This document shows positions 48,601-58,025 of a DNA stretch of 64,000 nucleotides, one piece after another (position 1 is the stretch's first letter; each line of letters begins with the position of its first letter). The notes beneath the pieces were generated by a model that saw only the letters and a list, made by a program, of their open reading frames with translations, was not told where the DNA came from and did not search any database. This stretch comes from Alnus glutinosa (lineage: Eukaryota > Streptophyta > Magnoliopsida > Fagales > Betulaceae), in the NCBI RefSeq assembly GCF_958979055.1, contig NC_084886.1, positions 25,522,654 to 25,586,653 of the forward strand, given 5' to 3'. The position numbers were made by a program, and so were the translations under genes.

Positions 48601-48666
48601 ATATTTTTATGCAACCGATGCGAGCAAGAAATTCTCTACCATAGTAATTGCCAATTCCTTCCATGA
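45660..48666 (+). CDS. MS1: MALE STERILITY 1-type PHD-finger protein
   Basis: Three exons: 45660-45954, 46073-46352, 47277-48666. Donors are GTAATG and GTGGAT; acceptors are GCTCAG and TGGCAG. The joins restore QYVGWGQH and LRARKVSLND with no frame break, giving 654 residues, close to the usual length of MS1 proteins. The N-terminus carries KKRKRGERVFRFKSFGEPGY, whose basic cluster could act in nuclear import, then PSWSFLLELHRHPP and HMICNKKYHFLLPSKET, hallmarks of this plant family. The C-terminus is a complete C4HC3 PHD finger: Cys 596, 598, 611 and 614, His 619, Cys 622, 637 and 640. MS1 is a nuclear regulator expressed briefly in the anther tapetum and needed for pollen-wall formation and tapetal programmed cell death. 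The N-terminal text favours MS1 over its relative MMD1/DUET. No lesions were seen. Confidence 0.93.
46466..46766. mobile_element. MITE-like element in intron 2 of MS1
   Basis: Left end GGTCTGTTTGGACTTGTGAT near 46464 and right end AAATTACAATGTCAAACACA near 46744 are imperfect inverted repeats; AAATCACATTTTT words recur inside. Same style as 3672-3833. It lies wholly within the intron. Confidence 0.5.
46767..46888. mobile_element. Fold-back MITE, TTTAGTAGACTGT family, copy 3, in MS1 intron 2
   Basis: Arms TTTAGTAAACTCTTATACAA and ATATATAGAGGAATCTACTA, with AATTGGATGACGTAAC against GCCACGTTATTTAATT. Short complete fold-back copy directly next to the preceding MITE. Confidence 0.65.
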
Positions 48667-48697
48667 CTCAATATTAAGTATTAACTGGCTGTTAAAT

Positions 48698-48735
<38 letters not shown>

Positions 48736-49271
48736 GGCATCAAGTTCATAAATTAAGATCATGAGCCTTCTTCAAGCTTTCAATTGCAACATTAATATCT
48801 TTTCTCTACTTAATTGTTAAATCAATATTGCAATCGAGACCCTCGATCAGCAACTATTTGTACGTGCACCCTAAAGTTTAAAATTATTAATTGCAACTTA
48901 AACCTTTCAGCTTAACTCCTTGTTAACTAAAATAATGGAACTCGATCTCCTTTAATTAGTTTCGGAACTTGAATACTCTCTTGAGTACTAAAAAAATGCA
49001 AAGTAGGATCTTAATGCTAAAAAACCCATAATTAAAGAATATATGGCACCTTCATTGACTTATGCTTATCTATTAGAATTATCTTTCATGCATGATTAAG
49101 CCACTACTTTGCAAGCCTTTTAGCAGCACTTACAATACAAACGGAGGGATCTTTTATATCCATATAGATTTCAAACCCAATCCTTTTTCAGACGAAAGCC
49201 AACCCATCACCCATTTTTAGTTGGAAGTTTGTTAAGTGTTAGCCTGCTCAGTTCATTATTGTCCAATGGAT
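48667..49271. other. 3' flank of MS1 with (CA)n(TA)n microsatellite
   Basis: The microsatellite CACACA then TATATA lies at 48699-48735, about 30 bases past the stop codon and so probably in the 3' UTR. No other feature recognised. Confidence 0.6.
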
Positions 49272-49627
49272 TGTTAGATAATATATATTTCCTATATTTA
49301 AAGGAAATATATTATATTGATATTGTAGGTTACTTTTTTTTTTATAAGGTTGATTGTAATTAGGTTTGATGGTAATCAAATTAATCAGATTTCATTACTA
49401 TTCTTATCTATCTCAATTCTCCTATTAATAGGAGTATTCTGTATTGTAACACTATCAAGCAATAAGAGCATGATGTAGTCATTTGGACTTTATCCTGTAA
49501 ACGTAGGTCATAGACTGAACTACATAAAAATTATTGTCTTTATTTTATTTTATTTTATTTATGCTATTATCTTTATTTTCCTATTCGTTTATCTTTTCTT
49601 TCTTGGTGTCAAGGTTATAGGCTAACA
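49272..49627 (+). repeat. 356-bp copia LTR with degenerate primer site
   Basis: Begins TGTTAGATAATATATATT and ends TATAGGCTAACA, with perfect TGTTAG/CTAACA ends. It is followed at 49628 by CTAGTATTTGATC, a decayed TGGTATCAGAGC-type primer site, so it is a 5' LTR in plus orientation. Flanking five bases do not match, and the internal region is lost. Confidence 0.7.
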
Positions 49628-49959
49628 CTAGTATTTGATCTAATGGTCCTATGAATTTTTTGTTTTTATTTTTATTTTTTGTAGTCATTACTTTTGAAAA
49701 TCTCCTTAACATTGATCTTGCATAGTATCTCACTGGTAAAAAAAAAGGGGGTAATTATATTTTCCCCCATGAATTACCAACTTTTGCACAAATCTTTCAT
49801 AAACTACTAACTCGATCAAAATAGAGCATTCAACTACTAAAGTTACATGTTTTTTCCCTTTCCGTCGGTCAGAGGGGTTAAATTCGACGGTCAACGCCTC
49901 ACACGCGCGTACATGAGTTTTTCTTTTTTTTTCTTCCTCTTTTGCCCTCAGCTCCCTCA

Positions 49960-49965
49960 GTCCTC

Positions 49966-50006
<41 letters not shown>
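49960..50006. repeat. (CT)n microsatellite
   Basis: About 21 CT units in a pyrimidine-rich stretch. The preceding 49740-49870 resembles one arm of the fold-back element at 34187 (GGTAATTATATTTTCCCCCA). Confidence 0.95.
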
Positions 50007-50009
<3 letters not shown>

Positions 50010-50194
50010 CTTTTTTTATTTTTATTTTTTCTAAACTATCTCATCTCTTTCTCGCTTGCACTCTCTCATCTCTGCAGCTATCTCTATTCCTCTCTCGTTT
50101 ATATTCTTCTTCTCATATTAGTACCTGTCTGCTGGAACACAATCACTTGGGTAGCGCTGGATGGGCTCGAGACTCGGACAAAGGCACAGAGTTA

Positions 50195-50312
50195 CCGGAA
50201 CTCACGCAGAAACAACGCACTCAGACCAAGCAGAAAGATCTCAACCCTTACTGGAATGAGAAACTGGTCTTCAACGTCAACGACTAAAGGGAGCTCAACC
50301 CATGAGTGAAAA
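50195..50312 (+). pseudogene. C2-domain fragment, MCTP-like
   Basis: The frame reads RTQTKQKDLNPYWNEKLVFN and VNDKRELNP with a stop (TAA) after VND. This is the middle of a C2 domain as found in the first C2 of plant multiple C2 and transmembrane-region proteins, usually followed by RDLP. Nothing upstream or downstream continues the domain. It is an isolated exon scrap of about 35 codons, next to a pyrimidine-rich tract, not a functional gene. Confidence 0.6.
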
Positions 50313-51100
50313 CCAAAAGAGTTGGCACTGTTACAACTTTATAAGGAAGTGGTTCTCTTGTTCTTTCCTTTGTCAACATTTTCTCGAAAAACAAACAGCG
50401 CACCAGGAGAGAAATACCGAGCAAATCAAGTCGGCAGCACGTCATTACGAAGGCAGTAAATGTGCATGTGTCCATTAAGTACCAAAACTCCTCAAAATAA
50501 TGCCACGTTTTCCTCTGAATTGTTCAGCACGTCATTACCACGTTTTTCTCTTCTCCATTAACTTCTTAAACATGCACATCGACGGTTCAATCACCAAGAC
50601 ACCGGAGTTAAATACAGCAAGAGGAAAGAAAAAGATCAATAAACAGTAAAAAAAAAAAAACTCTTTTTTTTTTTTACAGAAAACAAAACTCTGCCTCTGT
50701 TTTGAGCACCACGAACAGAGTCCTCTGTTGATCAATCTACAGTTGCTCCCTAAATTACATCAATTTTGTCTGCATATTTCTTCTAGGTTGTGCTCCTTTC
50801 TGGCCATTTTGATTCTACTGCCAAAAATTTGGCATTGCCTTCTGTTCACTCTGTCTATGCAATTTAAGCTTGTGAATGTTTTGTACCTCTTGATTGTCTG
50901 TTCTCCATATTGGTTACATTTTTCCTGTTTGGCTGTTTCCTCATTAATTAAAATAGCTTCAAGGCAATTCCCTTGTACTTGAATATAGCACATAGAATTA
51001 TGTTTCTATTGATGTGTTAAAGTGTCAGTCTTATTCCACTTATTCCAAGTACTGTCATTTATATGCCTTCTAATTCCATTAAAGGTTAATATATTATATA
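50313..51100. other. Unassigned, between two gene scraps
   Basis: Repeated AGCACGTCATTAC at 50435 and 50526; short frames without domain. Confidence 0.4.
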
Positions 51101-51189
51101 ATGGCCTTCCATGATACTTATAGCCCATCAGCCCATGTTGCCCGCATCGTTCAATATCCAAGTATTTATTTGCTCTACTTACTTAGATC

Positions 51190-51394
51190 TTGCCTTGAAA
51201 ATCTGTCCCAGTACCTATTTGCTGCAGGAATTTATACAACATTGATGACACTTAAATGGGCAATGACAAAGTTATTCCAGGATCCTGCAATCATGCTAGA
51301 AGCTCAACAAGAGATCAAGAAAGAAGAATTTGATATTGCTCGAAGCTCCAATACTTATAGGCGATTGTGGAGACCTTTTCCTTGTATAACTTAA
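51190..51394 (+). pseudogene. Cytochrome P450 I-helix fragment
   Basis: Reads LFAAGIYTTLMTLKWAMTKL and then FQDPAIMLEAQQEIKKE. It matches the P450 oxygen-binding helix AG(T/x)(D/E)TT followed by the WA(M/L)xxL...P...xAQxEI pattern. The acidic residue before TT is replaced by Tyr, and the sequence runs into a stop at 51392. The ExxR, PERF and haem-binding Cys regions are missing. An isolated pseudogene scrap. Confidence 0.6.
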
Positions 51395-52636
51395 GCAAAT
51401 ATGGAGATCTGCAGTTATATGGTCCCAAAACACACTGGAAAACACCAACTCCTTTGTTCGCTATAGGTTTCCAGGCTTGGTGCTTGGCGTCGGGGGCTAG
51501 AGTTTTTTAGTTGATTTCATTTTGTCCAAGCTAGAATTTGTAGTTGTACTGCATATAAATACTTTAAACTTCGTATTGTAGTATGTTGGTGGGTTTTGCA
51601 CTTGTTTGTAAGTTTCTTGTTGTTTGTAGTTAATGGTAGTGTTGGTTTGTTGATGTTTTTGAGTTTATAGTACACGTAATTTTTGTTGGTGTTTGTAATA
51701 GGTGTTAGGTATTGTACCATGCACACAAATCAATTGATGTTATCATGTATAAGAATTACATTATTTTGAAAAGTTGTGTTGTTTCAGTTGATATTATCTT
51801 TATGTATAAGAACTACATTATTTTCAAAGTTGACAAGCTAGGTGTTGGTTAAAATGAACAAATGGATATGCATCTTAATTTTATCTTATTTTCATCAAAC
51901 GTACAAGCAAACATGATTTCATGCTCCTGACAAATCCACTATATAGACATTTATGTCTGACGGACAATAAGTAGGTGGTTCCCCCCCCCCCCCCCCCCCC
52001 CCCCTCCACAACATCCACACAACACATGTGATAACAAAAATTCATTGGAATTCATTACAAACAGACAAGAACCAAGTTCACAAGCATAATGTTTCCAAGC
52101 TTGCAAGAAAATGTTAAAAATAAGTGGAAAATGCTGAGTCCAGAAACAACAATTAGAAATTTAGAATGCTTCATATGAAAAAGAGTTAGCACCTATAACT
52201 CTGTTATAGGCTTTAGATCTACCTACTCCAAGAAGAGTGAATCTTGAAATTGCCTAACAGTTAGTTAGTCACTCATTTTGCTAAATGCTTCTCAGTTGCT
52301 ACGTCACTCATTCAGTTGCTCACAAAAATGACACATCATAAGAGAATATCGTTATATGTATTCCAACAATAATATCACTTGAACCATGAAATATCACGTT
52401 AGGCAATAGAAACAATGGAATATATATCAACTTTGCAGGTAATGCTTAAAAACCTTACACTTACATCAAGTAAATGAGATCTCCTAATAATTTAAGTTAA
52501 TTAGTGGATACCACAAAGATTAATTTACAACTTGCATGTAGATTTAATCTTACTGTATGAATCTTTCATTGCCAAAATGACTTTGATTCTATCTCATATC
52601 TATTAAAGGGACGGGAGGAGAAAAGCTTAACTATGA
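51395..52636. other. Intergenic with 24-C homopolymer
   Basis: A run of 24 C lies at 51981-52004. GTATAAGAAYTACATTATTTT occurs twice (51748, 51806), indicating a local duplication. No gene recognised. Confidence 0.5.
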
Positions 52637-54046
52637 TTATCCTTTCAGTGAATACTTTTTCCCCGTGAATGCTTGAAACTTTGGCTCTTCTATCTTCTGC
52701 TGCAGCTCTTGATTGTTGTTCTTTGGGGCAACCTACCATTACAAAAACCAATAAGTTTTTGCACCAGTTATGCAAGAATTTTTTATTTATTTTTATTTTT
52801 TTTCAAAAAATAGGGAGCTTTATTACAAGACAAGAAAGACGTACTTTTGGTGCTTCCTTTTCAGGTTTGTTTGCATTTGAACCAAACACAAGCCTTCCAG
52901 AGGGTTGATGTGAGGCAGGATTTGTTGACTTAGAATAATTGGTTCCATTTTGACCCTCTGGTTGGTCGTGCTTAAGCAACCATGATGGTATCACCAGTGG
53001 TTAAACAAGAGTAGCCCCTTAATGATCTTTCCAACCTGCAAATGAACATTGAGGTAAGATACGAGACAAGAGTAACACGTGCGCACACGGAGAGCATGGC
53101 TGTTGCTAAGGTATATATATATATATATATGAAAATGGCAAATTCACTAACATAGCTTTGGGGTTGGAGATATCTAAGAAGTCCTTGGTGTGGGGCTGCA
53201 GCTTCACATATGTTCCCTTTGCAAGGCTGGCATTCTTCACTTGCACCACGTCTCCCTCTAGCAGTGAAAAAAACAAAAGGCAGCACTAAATTAGAGGCAA
53301 AACATCAGGAGAACCATAGCAATTTTAGAAGATCAAAGAGAGAAAAGCATACCCAGCATGGTAAATATATCAGTCCCTCATCAGCAACAAATTCTAGGAC
53401 TCCACATTGACTAACTCGTCCAGCAGAAGGATTTCTTAATTAGTTCAAATAATATAGGGTACTCTATGTCTAAAGTTGCTGGACCCTAAAAAATCCAAAT
53501 GTCTTAGTTCATGTTTTCAGGAATAAAATACTTCAGCTTTAAGAACTATCAAGAATTAAGAGAAAATAAACATATAAACAGAGGATATTATCACAAAATT
53601 GGTCTAGCAGTAAACGTACTTTTATCACCCTTTTCCAAATGTGCCTGCAAAGATTCAGAGAAATAATAAATTTGGAATCAGACATCAATAAAAAATCAAG
53701 AGCCTAACTAAAGAGTAAATACTAGACCAACTCATGTATACAATACGAAAACTAATTATGTGTATAAACCAGTATTTTCCTCTATGTCATGAGTTATTAT
53801 AAATATCAACTTAGTCAATAATGCAAATTGGTAAGCTTACAAATCTAACAACCAATTTCAAGGGATTCTTATAATTAGTTAGAGTCTAACAGAGATGATT
53901 CTAACATTTCCAATTTAACCAATAGAATTGCTCATAGTAAAGTAAATGAAATTCAGCAAAGGCAACTGTCAAACCTTATCAATGAAGGAGACAGGGTAAC
54001 AACGAGAAATCCGTTCAAAGATTGAATTACCAGAGTCTTCATAATC
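52637..54046 (-). pseudogene. UFD1-like gene, intron-containing pseudogene
   Basis: Minus-strand pieces in UFD1 order: 53975-54046 (RISRCYPVSFIDK), 53620-53644 (AHLEKGDK), 53353-53485 (LDIEYPILFEL, then QCGVLEFVADEGLIYLPCW), 53152-53257 ([29 protein letters not shown]), 52845-53035 (RGYSCLTTGDTIMV, then in another frame GRLVFGSNANKPEKEAPK) and 52637-52720 (EEPKFQAFTGKKYSLKG, stop). UFD1 is a Cdc48/p97 cofactor in ubiquitin-dependent protein extraction. Lesions: the PPSALDRLASLH segment is missing, there is a frameshift after FEL, the short segment after PCW is absent, and an internal loss of the whole YNNKKY...PLDYKEP region fuses two exons out of frame with a stop. Most splice sites survive, so this is a decayed duplicate, not a retrocopy. 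Confidence 0.85.
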
Positions 54047-54791
54047 CTTTTAACAATCAAAACAAACAATCAGATGAGTGATCAAAAGCTGAGCTGGGAG
54101 CAACATATAAAATTGAAAAAGTTTGATATAGAGAACATATAAGCTCATTAATTGCTACTCACCAAATGATGCTATCACAGAAATAAACCATCCCTGAAAT
54201 CTTACTTATTCCACAAGACATGCAAAGGGCCACTATTTTTTAGTCCATACATTCATGCTAATCGATTGAATTGACCAAGGTTACAACCAATACAGAAGAG
54301 AAATCAAATTCTCCATAGAATTGGTTTCCCACCATTTTTTAAGACTTATATTGTTTTCAAAGATAATAATTCAGCTATTAACATACCATGATTAATGCGC
54401 TTGAGAAGTTTAAACAGAAAAAACCATTATCTTTCGGCCATAACAAACCCAGAAATTTCAACAGGAAAAAAAAAATTGCTCAATAACCATCACCCCCAAT
54501 TCGGCCCTGCCACAACCAAAATCCGTAAAAGGAATAACACCCAAAAATATCTTTCCCCTCTACTCCATTCGATTTTAGCTATGCAAAACTTCCAGCTACC
54601 AAAAACATCAACCCAAAACAGAAAACACCCAAAAATCATTCCCCTCTCTTCCATGACCTTTTAAAACAGTTTCCTTAGGTTTCTCTGTAAAACCAAACAA
54701 AGTGCAAAGATGTTACCTTATTTCAGAGACAGAGACTGTAGAGAGAGAATGCGGTGGTCGGCGCTCCTGCTCGGCTGTGGGCGGTGCTCCG
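54047..54791. other. 5' region of the UFD1 pseudogene
   Basis: Probable leader exon on the minus strand near 54719-54790 (ending TGAAATAAG before a GTAACA donor at 54718-54713), which is interrupted at 54791/54792 by the composite LTR element. The rest is intron-like. Confidence 0.4.
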
Positions 54792-55104
54792 TGTTAGAAA
54801 TAAAAGATAAAGGGAAGACAGTGAACACAGAGAAGGAGAAGAGGGAAGAAGAAGACAAACACAAGGTAAAATTAAGGACTACATTGTTGCTGATTTCATT
54901 GCCTATTCTGTTACAAAATGGTCTAATATATACACTTAACAAAGGTTAAACACTAGAGTACAAAAACATAAACTAAAGAAGAAATACAAATGGGTATGGC
55001 TCGAAGGTATGGGTTGAGATAGAGGAGTGGTTGCTGCAGATTTGGGGATGGCTTGGTGCAGTGGAGCGGTGACTTGCTTGCTGCCGTGGATATCCTCTAA
55101 TATT
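54792..55104 (-). repeat. LTR copy 1 (outer left) of the composite element
   Basis: TGTTAGAAATAAAAG to CTCTAATA, about 313 bp, roughly 70% like the other two by eye. Followed on the right by the polypurine tract, so it behaves as a 3' LTR on the minus strand. Confidence 0.7.
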
Positions 55105-55257
55105 CCCCTACAAACTGATAGTAGGAACTTCCTTCGGTTTGACTTTTACTTCTAATTAATTTTTTTTTTTTAATAGCAACTAAACATAGAAATTACAACA
55201 AATAGGTCCAAAAACAGCATGCTTACAAAAGAAAAGTGAAATACAACAAAGAGCCAA

Positions 55258-55640
55258 CAAAAATAAATGGGAAGGAGAAATAGAGAAGGGAAAGAAGAAG
55301 AAAAGAAGAACATAAGGTAAAACTAAAGATTACATCTTGCTGATTTTGATTACATAGTTTTGATTACAAGGCTAATATATAGACATAATAAAGGTTAAGA
55401 ACCAGATGACAAAATGAAAACTAAAAGAGAAATATAAGAAGGTACGGGTGGAATATTTGAGGAATGGTTTGCTGTGCTGTTGGCGTGGAAGACTCGTTGC
55501 AGAGAGGATGGCTTGACTTGCTGTGGATAACTTGTTGCAAATATGGCTTGCAGCTCTGGATGGCTTGTTGCACAGATAGAGGAATGGGCTTAGCTTGCTG
55601 CAGAGATGTGCTTGACTTGCCGTTCGAGAATCCCCGCAAA
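55258..55640 (-). repeat. LTR copy 2 (internal) of the composite element
   Basis: Matches 57645-58025 almost throughout (AATAAATGGGAAGGAGAAA; GGATGGCTTGACTTGCTG; GATGGCTTGTTGCACAGATA). The first six bases, TGTTAG, are absent (GCCAAC instead), and the right end reads CGAGAATCCCCGC, joining its own polypurine tract. Confidence 0.75.
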
Positions 55641-55739
55641 TTGATGGGGAAAAACTTCCTTCAGTAGTTTAGTTTGTGTTTTGCTTCTTATCATTATTTA
55701 TTTATTTTTTTTAATGGATTAGCTCGGGTTTTCAAACTG

Positions 55740-56050
55740 TACTACAAAACCAGACTTTGGGCCATCAATGGGTCAAGAAAAGAGTCAACAAACTGCTTAA
55801 AAGAGCTTGGGTCTTAAAAATTACCTCAAGCAAAAAATTGGGCCAATAATGGGCCAAGAGAAAAGAGCCGAATAACTTTTAAATAGGTTTGGGCCTTTGA
55901 ACATTTGCCGCAAGCTATAAATTGGGTCATCAATGGACTAAGAGAAAAGAGCTAACAAAAGACTTAAATGAGCTTAGGCCTTTGAACATTTGTCACAAAT
56001 TAGAAATTGGGCCATCAATAGACCAAGAGAAGAAGGCCAACTATGGGCTT
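55740..56050. repeat. Four degenerate repeats of about 84 bp
   Basis: The word GGGCCATCAATGGGYCAAG recurs at 55759, 55840, 55924 and 56009, with TTTGAACATTTGCCRCAA between. Internal region of the composite element. Confidence 0.7.
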
Positions 56051-56693
56051 TCCATATTTTTTTTTTTTTTTTAAATGTCCGACTAACCATAACAATTACT
56101 TAAACAAATACAACCGAAACATATCTTACAAAAAGTGAAACGTAAGATTAGGTAAAACACACAAAAGAGACAAACAATGAAACAAAAGAGAAAGTGAAAA
56201 CGTAAGTGCAAAGTCAGATATAACGGAAGAGTTTAGAAAAAAAGAAGAGTGAAAGTGAAACATAGACCCTAGACCATCGACAATACTGTGAAACATAGAA
56301 CATACTGTGATGACCATGGACCATAGACAAAATTGTAAAATGCAACGGTAGAGTGTAAAAAATTAAAAAGGAAGACATTTAATATTAAAATACACACAAA
56401 GGTAGGCTCACGTGTAGACAAATATAAGGCAGATACCGAGATTTTCAAAGAGTGTAGGGAGAGGAGAGACGGAGAAAAGAACAGCTACCGAGGAGATTGA
56501 AAGACCAGAAAAACAAAAGACGTGTTTCTGAGATGGTAATGTTTCTGTTTTTACTTCTAGCTAAGCTGAGATGGGTATTGAGACAGGCTGGGTTGGTTTT
56601 CGTCTTCTTTTCATGGCGTTGTGGCGGTGTAGATCACTGTAGAAGACGAAGGAGAGAGAGAGTGAGAGTGAGATTGTAGAGTCAGTGCATTGG

Positions 56694-57098
56694 GAGAGTG
56701 AGAGTTAGATGATGTAAAAATGAAGAGAAAAGAAGAAGATAGATCTGAAAGTAAAGAGAAGGAGATGCAGGTCGTGTGTTAGAGGCTGTGGCTAAGGTGT
56801 TTGACAAAAGGTCTGAAAGAGAGTAAGGAGAGTGAGAGTTAGAGGATGTAAAAATGAAGAGAAAAGAAGAAGATAGATCTGAAAGTAAAGAGAAGGAGAT
56901 GCAGGTCGTGTGTTAGAGGCTGTGGCTAAGGTGTTTGACAAAAGGTCTGAAAGAGAGTAAGGAGAGTGAGAGTTAGAGGATGTAAAAATGAAGAGAAAAG
57001 AAGAAGATAGATCTGAAAGTAAAGAGAAGGAGATGCAGGTCGTGTGTTAGAGGCTTTGGCTAAGGTGTTTGACAAAAGGTCTGAAAGAGAGTAAGGAG
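56694..57098. repeat. 134-bp tandem triplication
   Basis: Three consecutive copies differing at only a few positions: the AGAGTTAGA word is at 56701, 56835 and 56969, each followed by AAGAAGAAGATAGATCTGAA and AGATGCAGGTCGTGTGTTAG. The near identity indicates a recent event. Confidence 0.95.
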
Positions 57099-57233
57099 CG
57101 TTTTTTATTTTTTATTTTTTTTATTTTTTAAAGAGATGGAGAGGGTGCAAAGGTTGGCGTAGAATTCTGAATATTGGGGAGAAATCTGGGGAGAAATTTG
57201 TCTATGTGGTGTTGGGTGTAAGAGGTTGGGAGA

Positions 57234-57520
57234 GTGAATGACGAGGTGGCTGCAAAAGTAGAGACAGCAAAGAACGCTGAGCGAGAGGCTCTCATGAAGC
57301 TTGGCATTGTGATGGAGGAGGCAGATAGGAGCAACAGAAGGACAGAGCGGGTGACTGAGCAGCTGGAGGCAGCACAATCAGCAAATTCAGAAATGGAAGC
57401 AGAGTTGAGAAAGATTAAAGTGCAGTCTGATCAGTAGAGGAAGGATGCGGAAGCAGCTGTAGCAATGCTTTCAGCAGGGAATAATGGAAAGTTCATGGAG
57501 AGAACTGGATCGTTGGACGG
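57234..57520 (+). pseudogene. Captured fragment of an ICR/RIP (interactor of constitutive active ROPs) gene
   Basis: The plus-strand frame, antisense to the host element, reads [49 protein letters not shown], stop, then AAVAMLSAGNNGKFMERTGS LD. This is the coiled-coil C-terminal region of plant ICR/RIP scaffold proteins, which link ROP GTPases to membrane and microtubule targets. The conserved Trp after KVQSDQ has become TAG. Only one exon-sized piece of about 95 codons is present; the terminal basic motif of ICR proteins is missing. Downstream it fuses into the antisense of the element's own gag start. Transduplication is the natural reading. Confidence 0.8.
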
Positions 57521-57632
57521 GATCACCGATTTGCAGGGACAGTGTTTGGGTGTTGGTGAAGTGTTTGAAGATGAGGGGTTTACGGTTGCCATGGGAAGGA
57601 GGATTGAAAGAGACTTGGCGTTGGCTTTGGAT

Positions 57633-57644
57633 GCTCTGATACCA
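57633..57644 (-). other. Primer-binding site, initiator tRNA-Met type
   Basis: The minus strand reads TGGTATCAGAGC immediately after the LTR end, a perfect match to the usual copia primer site. Confidence 0.9.
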
Positions 57645-58025
57645 TGTTAGAAAAATAAATGGGAAGGAGAAACAGAGAAGGGAAAGAAGAACAAGAGAAG
57701 AACACAAGGTAAAACTAAAGACTACATCTTGCTGATCTTGATTACATAGTTTTGATTACAAAATAGGCTAATATATGGACTTAATAAAGGTTAAGAACCA
57801 GAGGACAAAAGGAAAAACTAAATGAGAAATATAAGAAGGTATGGGTGGAAGATTTGAAGAATGGTCTGCTGAGCTGTTGGCATGGAAGACTTGTTGTAGA
57901 GAGGATGGCTTGACTTGCTGCAGATATGGCTTGCAGCTCTGGATGGCTTGTTGCACAGATAGAGGAATGGGCTTGGCTTGCTGCAGAGATAGGCTTGACT
58001 TGTTGTAGAGATCTATTCTCTAACA
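57645..58025 (-). repeat. LTR copy 3 (outer right, 5' LTR) of the composite element
   Basis: 381 bp with perfect TGTTAG/CTAACA ends, adjacent to the primer site on the left and to target duplication CTCCG on the right. Confidence 0.85.

Larger units (their letters stand above)
54792..58025 (-). mobile_element. Composite three-LTR non-autonomous copia-type element
   Basis: Outer limits: CTCCG at 54787-54791, then TGTTAG at 54792; CTAACA ending 58025, then CTCCG at 58026-58030, a 5-bp target duplication. Minus strand: the 5' LTR is 57645-58025 (TGTTAG...CTAACA), followed by a perfect initiator-Met primer site TGGTATCAGAGC (57644-57633) and a gag-like start (MATVNPSSSNTSPTPKH). A second LTR copy lies at 55258-55640 and a third at 54792-55104, each preceded on the minus strand by a polypurine-like tract (TTTGTAGGGGAAT at 55105-55117; AATTTGCGGGGATTC near 55630-55646). 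No polymerase anywhere. The internal part holds a captured host gene piece and tandem repeats. LTR copies 55258 and 57645 resemble each other more than either resembles 54792. Confidence 0.75.

Noticed and set aside
49847..50287. 146-codon frame joining FDGQRL to the C2-like scrap
   Set aside because: The two parts are separated by a CT microsatellite translation; the FDGQRL match to C2 domains is likely coincidence, so only the 3' scrap was kept.
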